Positions 47,858 to 58,303 of a stretch of 64,000 nt of DNA are shown here, one piece after another. The DNA is from BACL21 sp038141525 (GTDB lineage: Bacteria > Bacteroidota > Bacteroidia > Flavobacteriales > Flavobacteriaceae), in assembly GCA_038141525.1 (NCBI GenBank), contig JAYQIF010000002.1, forward strand, positions 124,001 through 188,000, read 5' to 3'. The notes beneath the pieces are model-generated. The model had not been told where the DNA came from and did no database searches. It was given only the letters and a program-made list of their open reading frames with translations. The stretch's first letter is position 1; each line of letters opens with the position of its first letter. The position numbers and the translations under genes are program-made.

Positions 47858-50800
47858 ATGGTGCCCAGCCGCATATCCGCCCTATTTGAACAGTCTTTGC
47901 CTTGGCAAAAATTGAGGCAACGCCTGTCCGAAAATCAACGGATCACGCGCGTTTCTGGTCTTGTTGGCTCCGCTCAAAGTCTGATTATTTCCAAGATCTT
48001 TTTGCAGCAGCAAAGACCTATGGTCTGCGTAATGAACGACAAAGAGACGGCGGCCTATTTGCTCAATGACCTCGAAGGACTGCTCGATCAAGAGCATGTG
48101 CTATTTTATCCGGGCAGTTATCGCAGGCCTTATCAAATCGAGGAGACGGACAACAACAATGTCCTGATGCGCTCTGAGGTGCTCACTCATTTGAGCAGTC
48201 GCAAAAAGCCCGCCCTGATCGTCACCTATCCCAACGCCCTGTTTGAACAGGTGGTGACTAAGAAAACGCTCAAGCAAAATACCATCAAATTAAAAACTGG
48301 GGAACAGCTCGATGTTGATGGACTTAATGAATTACTATTCGAAGCCCAGTTCAAACGCGTGGATTTCGTCACTGAGCCTGGTGAATTTTCGCTTCGTGGG
48401 GGTATTGTGGATGTGTTTTCCTTCAGTAACGATCACCCCTATAGGCTCGAATTTTTTGAGGATACCCTTGAGAGCATCCGCGAATTTGATATTGAAACTC
48501 AGCTATCCATAGACATAAAAAACAAGATTTCTATCATTCCTGATGTCGGAGAAAAGTCCCGAGCAGTGGTGCGGCAAAGCTTTTTGTCTTACGTGGGGCC
48601 CGAGGCTTTGGTTGTATTACAAGATCGACAGTTTATTTTGGATCAAATGCAAGGGCTTTTTGAAAAAGCAACCGAGCATTACAACCAACTTGAGAGTCCG
48701 CTCAAGTGGTCTGCGCCCCAGGCACTTTTTTGTGACCCAAATCTGCTGGACAAAGACCTCAAGAATACAGACAATATATGTTTGGTTCCAAAAAGCGATA
48801 CCGCTCCAGACCTGAGTTTTGATCAAAGTCCTCAACCCTCGTTCAACAAGCAATTCAATCTGCTGATTGATCATATAAATTCGAGTCATCGCCAAGGGAT
48901 GACCACGATTCTTTGCTGTGGATCAGAGGCGCAAGCCAAACGATTTAGAGATATTTTTGAGGACAGCACCAAGGACGTCGAAGGCTATCGTATCGAGGTC
49001 TTCTCTCTTCATCAAGGCTTTGTGGATAACGATCAGGGCATCGCCTGTTACACAGATCACGAAATTTTTGAACGCTACCACAAGTTCAAACTCAAAAACG
49101 GTTTGGCCAAAAAACAAGCCGTGAGTATCAAAGCACTCTCCCAATGGCAAATCGGGGATTATGTGACCCATATCGATCACGGTATCGGAACCTTTGGGGG
49201 CTTGCAACAAATCGAGGTGGAGGGCAAAACCCAAGAAGCCATAAAACTGGTCTATGGGGATCGCGATATTTTGTATCTGAGCATACACGCACTACACAAA
49301 ATCGCCAAATTCAATGGTAAAGACGGCTCTGTGCCAAAGCTCTATAAATTAGGCAGTGCCGCATGGAAAAACCTCAAAAGCAAAACCAAGAAAAAGGTCA
49401 AGCAAATCGCCTTTAACCTCATAGAATTATATGCCAAAAGACGGATGCAAAAGGGCTTTGCCTTTGGTCCAGATTCTTATCTCCAACACGAACTAGAATC
49501 GTCTTTTTTATACGAAGACACTCCGGACCAGACCTCAGCGACAAATGACATTAAAAAAGACATGGAGCGCTCTCAACCCATGGATCGTCTCGTCTGTGGA
49601 GATGTCGGCTTTGGTAAGACTGAGGTTGCTATTCGCGCCGCGTTTAAAGCAGTGGACAACGGCAAGCAAGTGGCAGTGCTCGTGCCCACCACTATTTTGG
49701 CTTTTCAACATTTTAAAACCTTTTCAAAACGTCTGGCGGATTTACCCGTCAATGTCGATTATTTAAATCGCTTTCGTACGGCCAAAGAGCGCAAGGATGT
49801 TTTAGAACGTCTCAAAGACGGGCGACTAGATATTGTCATCGGGACGCATCAGCTGGTCAATGCCTCGGTGCAATTCAAGGACATTGGTCTGCTCATTGTC
49901 GACGAGGAACAAAAGTTTGGAGTTGCGGTCAAAGACAAGCTCAAAACCCTCAAGGAAAATATCGATACCCTCACCTTGACGGCGACACCCATCCCGCGAA
50001 CCTTACAATTCAGTTTGATGGCCGCAAGGGACCTTTCGGTCATCAGCACCCCGCCGCCAAACCGCTACCCGATTGAGACCCAAGTGGTCCGCTTTAGCGA
50101 AACCCTGCTGCGCGACGCCATACATTATGAGCTCTCTCGTGGTGGTCAGGTATTTGTGGTACAAAACCGAATTGAACACATTCACGAACTCGCAGGGGTC
50201 ATACAAAGACTGATCCCAGAGGCTAAAATTGCTGTAGGACACGGACAAATGGACGGCAAAAAACTCGAATCCATCATGATGGGCTTTATGGAGAACGAGT
50301 ATGACATTTTGGTCTCTACCACCATCATAGAAAATGGATTGGACGTTTCTAATGCCAATACTATTTTGATCAACAACGCCCACCATTTTGGGCTGTCTGA
50401 CCTGCATCAAATGCGGGGGCGCGTGGGGCGCAGTAACAAAAAAGCTTTTTGTTATTTCATCACGCCACCTTATTCGGCCATGACCGACGAGGCGCGCAAA
50501 CGCATGACGGCTCTGGAGCAGTTTAGTGATTTAGGCAGTGGAATTCACATCGCCATGAAGGATCTTGAAATCCGAGGCGCAGGAGATCTGCTCGGCGGTG
50601 AACAAAGCGGGTTTATCAATGAAATCGGTTTTGAAACCTATCAAAAAATCTTAGCCGAGGCCATTGAAGAACTCAAAGAAAAAGAGTTTAAAGACCTCTA
50701 CAAAGATCAATTGGCTAAGAAAAAAGTCTTTACTCGAGATACCGTGGTGGACACCGACTTTGAACTGCGCTTCCCTGAGGACTACATCAACAGTGTCACC

Positions 50801-51205
50801 CAAAGACTTCAGTGTTATACCGAGCTCAACGAACTCAGTAAAGCAGAGGACTTTATCGTCTTTGAGAACAATCTCATCGATCGTTTTGGGGCCCTTCCGC
50901 CACCGGCTCGAGATCTTTTGGAGTGTGCTAAACTCAAACTCATTGCCGCTGAACTTGGTCTTGAGCGGGTAGTTTTGAAAAATAAGCGCATGATCGGCTA
51001 TTTCATACAAGATCAGCAAAGCCCATTCTATCAAACCCCGGTGTTCCAAAATATCATTCAAGTGGTACAAACCCACAGCGGTGACCAAATGAAATTAAAG
51101 GAAAAACAAACCAAAAACGGCCTGCGTCTGCTTTTGACCGTCGAGAAAATCCCCACGGTAGCCACGGCCTTAAGTCATCTACGCCTACTGCTTCAAAACG
51201 GGTAA
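47858..51205 (+). CDS. mfd: Transcription-repair coupling factor Mfd
   Basis: 1,115 residues. It removes RNA polymerase stalled at lesions and recruits UvrA. The N-terminal UvrB-homology part is present (residues 1 to about 320, FLQQQRPMVCVMNDKETAAY). The RNA polymerase-interacting domain at about 430-500 shows QWQIGDYVTHIDHGIGTFGG. Helicase domain: Walker A VCGDVGFGKTEVAIRAAF; DEEQ box (LIVDEEQKFGVA); TATPIPRTLQFSLMAARD; MRGRVGRSNKKAFCYF motif VI; RGAGDLLGGEQSGFINEIG (TRG-type region). The TRCF C-terminal domain follows. The frame is intact. It overlaps convergent yraN by 13 nt. Confidence 0.97.
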   Translation: MVPSRISALFEQSLPWQKLRQRLSENQRITRVSGLVGSAQSLIISKIFLQQQRPMVCVMNDKETAAYLLNDLEGLLDQEHVLFYPGSYRRPYQIEETDNNNVLMRSEVLTHLSSRKKPALIVTYPNALFEQVVTKKTLKQNTIKLKTGEQLDVDGLNELLFEAQFKRVDFVTEPGEFSLRGGIVDVFSFSNDHPYRLEFFEDTLESIREFDIETQLSIDIKNKISIIPDVGEKSRAVVRQSFLSYVGPEALVVLQDRQFILDQMQGLFEKATEHYNQLESPLKWSAPQALFCDPNLLDKDLKNTDNICLVPKSDTAPDLSFDQSPQPSFNKQFNLLIDHINSSHRQGMTTILCCGSEAQAKRFRDIFEDSTKDVEGYRIEVFSLHQGFVDNDQGIACYTDHEIFERYHKFKLKNGLAKKQAVSIKALSQWQIGDYVTHIDHGIGTFGGLQQIEVEGKTQEAIKLVYGDRDILYLSIHALHKIAKFNGKDGSVPKLYKLGSAAWKNLKSKTKKKVKQIAFNLIELYAKRRMQKGFAFGPDSYLQHELESSFLYEDTPDQTSATNDIKKDMERSQPMDRLVCGDVGFGKTEVAIRAAFKAVDNGKQVAVLVPTTILAFQHFKTFSKRLADLPVNVDYLNRFRTAKERKDVLERLKDGRLDIVIGTHQLVNASVQFKDIGLLIVDEEQKFGVAVKDKLKTLKENIDTLTLTATPIPRTLQFSLMAARDLSVISTPPPNRYPIETQVVRFSETLLRDAIHYELSRGGQVFVVQNRIEHIHELAGVIQRLIPEAKIAVGHGQMDGKKLESIMMGFMENEYDILVSTTIIENGLDVSNANTILINNAHHFGLSDLHQMRGRVGRSNKKAFCYFITPPYSAMTDEARKRMTALEQFSDLGSGIHIAMKDLEIRGAGDLLGGEQSGFINEIGFETYQKILAEAIEELKEKEFKDLYKDQLAKKKVFTRDTVVDTDFELRFPEDYINSVTQRLQCYTELNELSKAEDFIVFENNLIDRFGALPPPARDLLECAKLKLIAAELGLERVVLKNKRMIGYFIQDQQSPFYQTPVFQNIIQVVQTHSGDQMKLKEKQTKNGLRLLLTVEKIPTVATALSHLRLLLQNG

Positions 51206-51558
51206 AAGGCATCCTCGATGTGGCTTACTTTATAGTCCTGTGGCGTCCCAACAACAGAAATCAAATCAAAGCGAACTGCTGCATCGATGGCATTTAAGCG
51301 ATGTAATAATTGATGACCCGCCCGAATCAAGTGCTTTTGTTTTTGTCTATTTACTGCGGATATGGGGTCCTGCCATAGCACAGTAGACCTGGTTTTCACC
51401 TCAACAATAACGATCTCGGAAGGACAATCCTGAACAACGAGGTCTAATTCTAAACGCCCTGTTCGGTAGTTTTTAAAAAGAATTGCAAACCCCTTGGCGC
51501 GCAAAAATTCTTCGGCGACTTGCTCGCCCCACTGGCCTAAATCATTGTGCTGCGCCAT
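51193..51558 (-). CDS. YraN family (UPF0102) endonuclease-like protein
   Basis: 121 residues: GQWGEQVAEEFLRAKGFAIL, KNYRTGRLELDLVVQDCP, IVEVKTRSTVLW. The E-x-D-x-V...E-V-K residues are those of the PD-(D/E)xK nuclease-like fold of UPF0102, whose cell function is unknown. It overlaps the LD-carboxypeptidase stop by 17 nt and is transcribed with it. Confidence 0.9.
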   Translation of the reverse strand: MAQHNDLGQWGEQVAEEFLRAKGFAILFKNYRTGRLELDLVVQDCPSEIVIVEVKTRSTVLWQDPISAVNRQKQKHLIRAGHQLLHRLNAIDAAVRFDLISVVGTPQDYKVSHIEDAFYPF

Positions 51559-52553
51559 GGACCCGGATTTCAGCCTTGTCTGAAGTAACCGTCAAGGTAC
51601 AGGGGAGTCCTAGGGGTAACGCACGATTGTCGGGCAGATGGCCGATGGGCGCGTCAAAAACTACAGGGTAAGATTCCCCAGCCACAGCCGCCCATATAAT
51701 CTGGCGCGTGTCATAGCCAAAGGGAATTGCATGGTCGTTCATATCGGTCATACCGCCTACAATTAGCCCGGCTAGATTCCGGAGCATACCGCTGCGCTTG
51801 AGGGCGTGCATCATGCGGTCGATATGGTAAAGATATTCATCAAGGTCTTCTATGAAGGAGAATTTTTCCGCGGGTATCAATCGAATCCTCACTGCCCAGA
51901 AGACTGTAAATCAAGGATAGATTACCCCCTACAACGTGGGCGGTGACCGCACCTACGCGCCTTGTCAGAGTCTCGTCCTTTCTTGAAGTTACGGGCCATG
52001 CTACAGTGTAGCTCTGTCCCGTCAAGGCCTGACCGATAGTCTGAGCGGTGGCCTCTGATTTTTCACCAAGGGCCAAAGGCATTTGGGCGTGCAAGCTCGC
52101 CCATCCTAATGATTGCAATCGTGCATGCAGAGCCGTGACATCAGAGTAACCGATAACCCATTTTGGATGTTGTTTAAATCCCTCAAAATTGACCTGATCT
52201 AAAATTCTGATGGTGCCGTAACCCCCGCGCGCGCACCAGATGGCTTTTACCTGGGGATGGTCCAGAGCCCACTGCAGGTCCTTGGCGCGCGCGGTGTCCG
52301 ATCCTGCGAGTTGATGGTGCTTTGCCCCTACACTTTGGCCTAAAATGACCTCAAAACCCCATATTTTCAAGTAATCTTTGGCTTGTTGAAGGTCCTCTTC
52401 AGTCACAAAACGGGCCGTGGCAATGATTGCCACCAAATCTCCAGGCACCAAGAAATCAGGCGAGGAAAACTTGGCCGGTGACGCGCTCGCGGACCGAAAC
52501 CCTGCCGAGATCCGAGACTCAGAAAATTTAGGGTCATTGAATTTAGAGGTCAT
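51542..52553 (-). CDS. LD-carboxypeptidase, peptidase family S66 (frameshifted)
   Basis: A serine peptidase (LdcA type) that trims the terminal D-Ala of muropeptide tetrapeptides in peptidoglycan recycling. VPGDLVAIIATARFVTEEDL, AIWCARGGYGTIRILDQVNF, and WVIGYSDVTALHARL with the nucleophile Ser are visible. After a break, SFIEDLDEYLYHIDRMM and PIGHLPDNRALPLGLPC supply the Glu and His. An extra G at 51857-51858 (plus strand) breaks the frame; removing it joins GKILFIEDLDEY. ATG 52553 (MTSKFNDPKF) is one of several possible starts (52568 and 52625 are upstream). Restored length is about 337 residues. Confidence 0.9.
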
Positions 52554-52675
52554 GTCTGTAAACTCCATTTTATGGATTAAATTTTGAAATAAAAATATTT
52601 TGGGAAGAATTATAAAGTTAAACATTTCTCACCAAGTGCTGTCTAATAAATAATATTTCATAAATTGGACTGTAA

Positions 52676-54158
52676 ATGAGCTCATTAGAATTGAACACTA
52701 ACGCCATCTCTTGTAACTCTAGCACATTGGACCCCTATGTGCCCGGAGGGGATAATCCTTGGAATAAGGCCAAAGTAAAACACTGCTATCGACGATTGGG
52801 CTATGGAACAGATTTAAACAACATAAATGTCGGTGTCAATGCAAGTCCAGGAGCTCTCGTCGATCAAATTGTCGACAGTGCAGCCAATGCACCACTGCGT
52901 GAGGACCCTGTTTGGGGCTATTACAGATTTAGTGATTTTAGTAATTACACAGAAGAAAATCCGCAATACATCAACGATTTCAGAATTGAGACCGGAAATC
53001 TTATGGTTACAACGGGGCTAAAGGGAAGAATGATCTTTTTTTGGCTGAATCATTTTGTGACGGAACTCCCCTCATATAATTATTCCCCATATCTGTTTCA
53101 ATATTTTCGTACTGCAGAACAGCATGCTTTAGGCAACTTTAAGGACCTGGTTCACGGCATGGGTCTGACCCCAGCCATGCTGATTTACCTAAATGGCTTT
53201 CAAAATACCAATACGGAACCCAACGAGAATTACGCTCGTGAACTTTTTGAACTGTTCACCTTAGGCGAAGGCAACGGATACACTCAAGAAGATATTGTAG
53301 AAACCTCAAAGGCCCTGACGGGTTGGAATTTAAGGCCCTCAGGCCGGAGGGCCAATTATCTTTAACACCAATACTTTTTTTAGTGGAGACAAGACCATTT
53401 TTGGCCAAACCGGAAACTGGAACTACCACGATGTTATAGATATTCTATTTCAAGAGCGGGGCGAACTCATCGCCCAATATATTTGTCGCAAATTATATCG
53501 GTACTTTGTGAGCCCAGATGTCGATGTGATGATTGAAACCGATATTATCACTCCTCTAGCGCAAACCATGCTGGATAATAATTTCGATCTAGTCCCTGTG
53601 CTCAAACAGCTATTTAAAAGCGAGCATTTTTTTGATGAAAAAGCATTAGGCGTAATCATTAAAAGTCCTTTCGACCTGATTTTTCAATTCGTTAACGAGT
53701 CGAGCTTTTTATTTAATGATGATCTCATGGAGGCCTTTATTTATTACGCTGCTGTGTTGGGTCAAATCATGTTTAACCCACCCGACGTTGCTGGCTGGCA
53801 AGGAGATCAAGACTGGATTGGCACCTCGACTATTACCGCGCGCTGGGCCCTGTTTCGCGCTTATTTAAATTTACTATTTGACAGTGGTCAAGAGGAGCGG
53901 TTCAGGTCATTGGCCATTAGTTTGTCAGACGACAGCAATGATCCTGCCTACATCACTCAGGTGATTGTCGATCATTTTCATGCTCGGGAACTATTCACTC
54001 AAACAGATTACGATATTGCCTTAGAAGTTTTTAAGTGGGAAATTCCTCAAAACTACTACGATGATCGCCTGTGGAATTTGAGTTGGGCCGAAGCGCCGTA
54101 TCAAGTGCTACTATTGTTAAGTCATTTGGCCACCTGGCCAGAATTTCAACTCAAATAG
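52676..54158 (+). CDS. DUF1800 domain protein (frameshifted)
   Basis: About 494 residues restored. GRMIFFWLNHFVTELPSY, NYARELFELFTLGEGNGYTQ, DIVETSKALTGWNL and MFNPPDVAGWQGDQDWIGTS are characteristic of DUF1800, a large family with no proven activity. A one-base insertion in the GG/GGG stretch at about 53346-53351 breaks the frame; beyond it comes FFSGDKTIFGQTGNWNYHD. No signal peptide is visible. A TAAATTGG box (one mismatch to TAnnTTTG) ends 7 nt before the ATG. The next gene (DUF1501) follows 6 bp later; the two families are almost always paired. Confidence 0.88.
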
Positions 54159-54164
54159 AAGGCC

Positions 54165-55786
54165 ATGGAGAAAGATAAATTATTTTCAAAAGATAAAAAT
54201 TCAGGTCAGGCCGATCACGAGCATCACAACCATGAGCATGACTATTGGTCACGCCGCAGTTTTATTCAGGCCCTAGGACTTGTTGGTGGAGGGAGTATGC
54301 TCATGGGCAAACAATCGGTCTCTGCGGCTCAGGCTACGCCACTGACTGTTGCTCTTTCCGAAAGTCAAAACGATAACATATTGGTCATCATTCGCCTGAA
54401 TGGCGGTAATGATGGGCTCAATACCATAGTGCCAGTTTACGATTACGCCACTTATGCCAATCTGCGGCCTAACCTAAGACACTTTGAGCCAAATTTATTG
54501 CCGCTCAATGACGACTTCAGCTTGCCAAATTACATGAATGATTTGGAATCTGTATGGGGCGACGGACAAATGAAAGTAGTCCACGGAGTAGGCTATCCTG
54601 ATCAAAATCTTTCTCACTTTCGATCCAGTGATATTTGGGCTTCTGCAGAACATCAATATGAAGAACAAACTGGATGGTGGGGACGCTATTTTGAGGATTT
54701 ATACCCAGATTATTTGACCAACCCTCCAGCGGCACCACCAGCAATTCAGGTGGGCAATATTGGTAATTTAATTTTTGACGGTTTCGACAATAACTATGCC
54801 TTTACTTTCGCCAATATCGAGCAACTTCAAACTGTTGGCGCCAATGGGGCTTTGCATGATGTACTCAATGTCCCCGATTGTGTTTATGGCGATAAACTCA
54901 CCTTTTTGCGAGCCGCAGCAAATACGACCTTTACTTACTCCGGAGTCATACACGATGCCTATATGGCCTCTAACAATAATGCCAATTACGGCAACGGCGA
55001 TTTAGCAACACAGCTTGCTGCAGTAGCTCGTCTGATCAAAGGAGGGCTGGGTACAAAGGTCTACATGGTTTCGCTCGGCAGTTTTGATACTCATGCCAAT
55101 CAGCGCTACCAACATCAATCGTTACTCCAAGACTTATCGAGCTCGATTAAAGCATTTTACGATGATTTAGGCTCTGGCGGATGGGACCAAAAAGTGCTCT
55201 CCATGACTATTTCAGAGTTTGGCCGCAGACCTTACGAAAATGGTTCTGCTGGGACAGATCATGGTGCCGCCTCTCCCATGATGTTGTTTGGCCCCGCATT
55301 AAATGGCAGTGGTTTTGTGGGAGACCACCCAGATTTATTGACTTGGGATGATTACGACAACCTAATCCCGTCTTCGGATTTACGAGACGTATATGCGTCG
55401 GTACTCGCTAACTGGTTTTGTTTGGATCAAGAGGTGATCGATTCGATATTGCTGAATCACAACTATCAGACTCTGGATTTAGGTCTGGAGTGTCAAGCCC
55501 TAAGTACGGGCGACCCTAAACCTTTTTGCGCTTTACCCATCGTCCCGTATATCAAAACAATCAAACCCTCATAGAGCTCGAAACGCAACAAACAGCACAC
55601 GGCAGAATTACGCTTTACGATATCATGGGGCGCGAATTAGTTACCCTGGCTGACCGCATGTTCTTCCCAGGCAGACACAGCATTGATGTGCGTCAAGCGG
55701 CAGGTATTCGATTGAGTTATGGGCAGTATATCTACCGCATTAATTTTGCCGGACAACAGTACAGTAAGTCGATAATGATTCGATAG
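54165..55786 (+). CDS. DUF1501 domain protein with Tat-like signal and T9SS tail (frameshifted)
   Basis: About 540 residues. It has a His-rich N-terminus (DHEHHNHEHDYW), then SRRSFIQALGLVGGGSMLMG, a twin-arginine signal. The DUF1501 (sulfatase/alkaline phosphatase-like) domain has ILVIIRLNGGNDGLNTIVPV, SFDTHANQRYQHQSLLQDLS and ISEFGRRPYENGSAGTDHGA. A missing T in the T5 run at about 55521-55525 breaks the frame; restoring it gives PKPFLRFTHRPVYQNNQTLI and a T9SS-type tail ending QYSKSIMIR. As written the stop is at 55574. Likely exported with or via its DUF1800 partner; enzymatic role unproven. Confidence 0.87.
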
Positions 55787-55891
55787 ACATCAGGCCTGGG
55801 GCCACAACCCGAAAGTGGACAAAGACAGGCATCGCCAATCTCAATAACGCATTAGATGGAATCCTCGGGCTAAATCATTACTTTTACGGCT

Positions 55892-55899
55892 TAAATTTG
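55892..55899 (+). promoter_or_regulatory. -7 box of metG, directly before the start codon
   Basis: TAAATTTG ends 4 nt before the GTG start at 55904, so the mRNA probably begins at or near the start codon. Confidence 0.55.
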
Positions 55900-55903
55900 A
55901 GTC

Positions 55904-57970
55904 GTGAAGCAGACCCCGAAACGTTATACCATTACCGCAGCTTTGCCCTATGCCAATGGCCCTGTTCATTTAGGTCATTTGGCGGGCGTGTACATCCCTG
56001 CCGATATTTATACCCGCTATTTGCGTCTTCAAGGACGTGATGTCGTTTTTATTTGCGGGAGTGACGAGCACGGAGTACCGATCACCATTAAGGCCAAAAA
56101 AGAAGGGGTTACCCCTCAGGCCGTAGTGGATCGTTATCATGAGATTATCGGTAAAAGTTTTGCAGAATTTGGGATCAGCTTTGATAACTATTCAAGAACC
56201 TCAGCAGCGATACACCACGAGACAGCGTCAGAGTTTTTTAAAGATCTACACGACAAAGGTGAATTTATTGAGGAAACTACCGAGCAACTCTATGATGCCC
56301 AGGCACAGCAATTTTTGGCCGACCGCTTTGTGACCGGTACCTGTCCCAAATGTGGCAACACCGAGAGCTATGGGGATCAATGTGAACAATGCGGTACGAG
56401 TCATAACGCTACCGATTTAATTGATCCAAAAAGTACACTTTCGGGTAGCACACCGGTGCGTAAAAAGACAAAACACTGGTTTTTACCCTTGGATGAGCAT
56501 CAAGCATGGCTCAAGGAGTGGATTTTAAAAGAACATAAATCTGATTGGAAGCCCAATGTTTACGGTCAGTGTAAATCTTGGATTGATGATGGTCTGCGTC
56601 CAAGAGCTGTAACACGTGACCTAGACTGGGGGATTCCAGTACCCGCAGAAAATGCTGAGGGAAAGGTTCTTTACGTTTGGTTTGACGCCCCGATAGGGTA
56701 TATCTCTGCAACTAAAGAATGGGCACAAAATACGGCGGTCGATTGGACTCCCTATTGGCAAGACAAAGACACAAAATTGGTTCACTTTATCGGTAAGGAC
56801 AACATAGTATTCCACTGTATTATTTTTCCGAGCATGCTCAAGGCTCATGGTGACTATATATTACCGGACAATGTTCCAGCTAACGAGTTCTTGAATCTAG
56901 AGGGGGATAAAATCTCCACGAGTCGCAATTGGGCAGTATGGTTGCACGAATATTTAGTTGATTTTCCAGATCAGCAAGACGTCCTGCGTTATGCCTTAAC
57001 AGCCAATGCCCCAGAGACTAAAGACAACGACTTTACTTGGGCAGATTTTCAGGCAAGAAACAACAATGAGCTTGTAGCCATCTTTGGTAATTTTATCAAT
57101 CGGGTCTCGGTATTGACCCATAAATATTACAATGGAGTCGTTCCAAAAGCACACAATTACGCACAAGAAGATGAGGCGGTCTTGAGTCAACTCAAGGCCT
57201 ATCCAAAGGTTATAGCCGATTCCATAGAGCGCTACCGTTTTCGTGAGGCTCAATCAGAGCTGATGAATGTAGCCCGTGCCGGAAACAAGTACCTAGCAGA
57301 TGCGGAACCCTGGAAGCTCATCAAAAGCGACCCCGAGCGCACAGCTACCATCATGTATGTTGCCCTGCAGATTGCGTCGGCTTTGGCCGTGCTCAGTGAG
57401 CCTTTCTTGCCATTTACATCGCGTAAACTCAAAGAATCTCTTGACTTAAATTCTAGTGAACATCCCCTTAGCTGGGCCCAAATAGAAAAAGACCATCCAT
57501 ACATAAAGCCAGGTCATAGAATCGCGCAAAGCCCGCTATTATTTAGAAAAATTGAAGACACAGAAATGGAGGCACAGCGCGAAAAACTGGCCCAAACTAA
57601 AATTGACAATCAGCCGATGGAACAGATAAATAACCCCCAGAAAGAACTCATAAATTTTGATGATTTCACCAAAATGGATCTGCGCGTGGGGACCATTTTA
57701 AGTGCAGAGAAAATGCCAAAAGCTAACAAACTACTGGTTTTAAAGGTAGACGTTGGTATCGACCAGAGGACGATTGTCTCAGGAATTGCTGAGCATTTTA
57801 CACCCGAAGAGGTTGTGGGCAAACAAGTCTGTGTGCTGATCAACCTTGCTCCTAGAGCCATTAGAGGGACAGAAAGTCAAGGAATGATTTTGATGGCCGA
57901 GGACACAGACGGAAGCTTGCGCTTTGTTACCCCAGACCAGGCTACTGCCGCTGGGTCATCGATTAGATAA
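55904..57970 (+). CDS. metG: Methionyl-tRNA synthetase
   Basis: 688 residues, long form. RYTITAALPYANGPVHLGHL carries the HIGH-type HLGH. The zinc knuckles CPKCGNTESYGDQCEQCG follow, then YVWFDAPIGYISATKEW. The KMSKS loop appears as KISTS in EGDKISTSRNWAVWLHEYL, as usual in Bacteroidota. The C-terminal EMAP/tRNA-binding domain is FTKMDLRVGTILSAEKMPKA. GTG 55904 is the only start that fits the N-terminus. The frame is intact. No SAM riboswitch or T-box is upstream. Confidence 0.96.
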   Translation: MKQTPKRYTITAALPYANGPVHLGHLAGVYIPADIYTRYLRLQGRDVVFICGSDEHGVPITIKAKKEGVTPQAVVDRYHEIIGKSFAEFGISFDNYSRTSAAIHHETASEFFKDLHDKGEFIEETTEQLYDAQAQQFLADRFVTGTCPKCGNTESYGDQCEQCGTSHNATDLIDPKSTLSGSTPVRKKTKHWFLPLDEHQAWLKEWILKEHKSDWKPNVYGQCKSWIDDGLRPRAVTRDLDWGIPVPAENAEGKVLYVWFDAPIGYISATKEWAQNTAVDWTPYWQDKDTKLVHFIGKDNIVFHCIIFPSMLKAHGDYILPDNVPANEFLNLEGDKISTSRNWAVWLHEYLVDFPDQQDVLRYALTANAPETKDNDFTWADFQARNNNELVAIFGNFINRVSVLTHKYYNGVVPKAHNYAQEDEAVLSQLKAYPKVIADSIERYRFREAQSELMNVARAGNKYLADAEPWKLIKSDPERTATIMYVALQIASALAVLSEPFLPFTSRKLKESLDLNSSEHPLSWAQIEKDHPYIKPGHRIAQSPLLFRKIEDTEMEAQREKLAQTKIDNQPMEQINNPQKELINFDDFTKMDLRVGTILSAEKMPKANKLLVLKVDVGIDQRTIVSGIAEHFTPEEVVGKQVCVLINLAPRAIRGTESQGMILMAEDTDGSLRFVTPDQATAAGSSIR

Positions 57971-58063
57971 ATGTTCAGAAGGCTCATTGCTCTAGTTAAT
58001 TTCTAATAAGTTGAACACCGATTGTAGCATCAGTTTTATGAGCAGCACAAGGAGTTGTAACCT

Positions 58064-58294
58064 TTACACAAGCTTGGTGGTAATAATGTTTACTGGGCAA
58101 GCTTTTTCCGCCTCCTTACTCGGCTGATAAGCCATCGCATCTGGAGTCTTTAAGGTGTGGAACCCCTTCTTTTCTTGGGCGTGCAAAAGGACGCTTTTGC
58201 CATCCTTTTTGGACATTTGAAATTGCTCTGGCGCCAGTTCAACGCAATAATTACAGCCGATACATTTTTGTCTTTGCAGCGTAATAATGACCAT
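58064..58294 (-). CDS. Ferredoxin
   Basis: A 76-residue single-cluster ferredoxin: QKCIGCNYCVELAP (CxxCxxC) and a distal KACPVNIITTKLV. It is an electron carrier, cytoplasmic. It lies 9 bp after the TrhP-like gene on the same strand and is probably co-transcribed, suggesting it supplies electrons or an iron-sulfur link to that enzyme. Whether the cluster is 4Fe-4S or 3Fe-4S cannot be decided. Confidence 0.85.
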   Translation of the reverse strand: MVIITLQRQKCIGCNYCVELAPEQFQMSKKDGKSVLLHAQEKKGFHTLKTPDAMAYQPSKEAEKACPVNIITTKLV

Positions 58295-58303
58295 AAAATT
58301 AGT

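Noticed and set aside
225..55786. Programmed ribosomal frameshifting as an explanation of the broken genes
   Set aside because: The breaks are in unrelated genes, in both directions, without common slippery motifs or downstream pseudoknots, and the porin needs three. Indel error is simpler.
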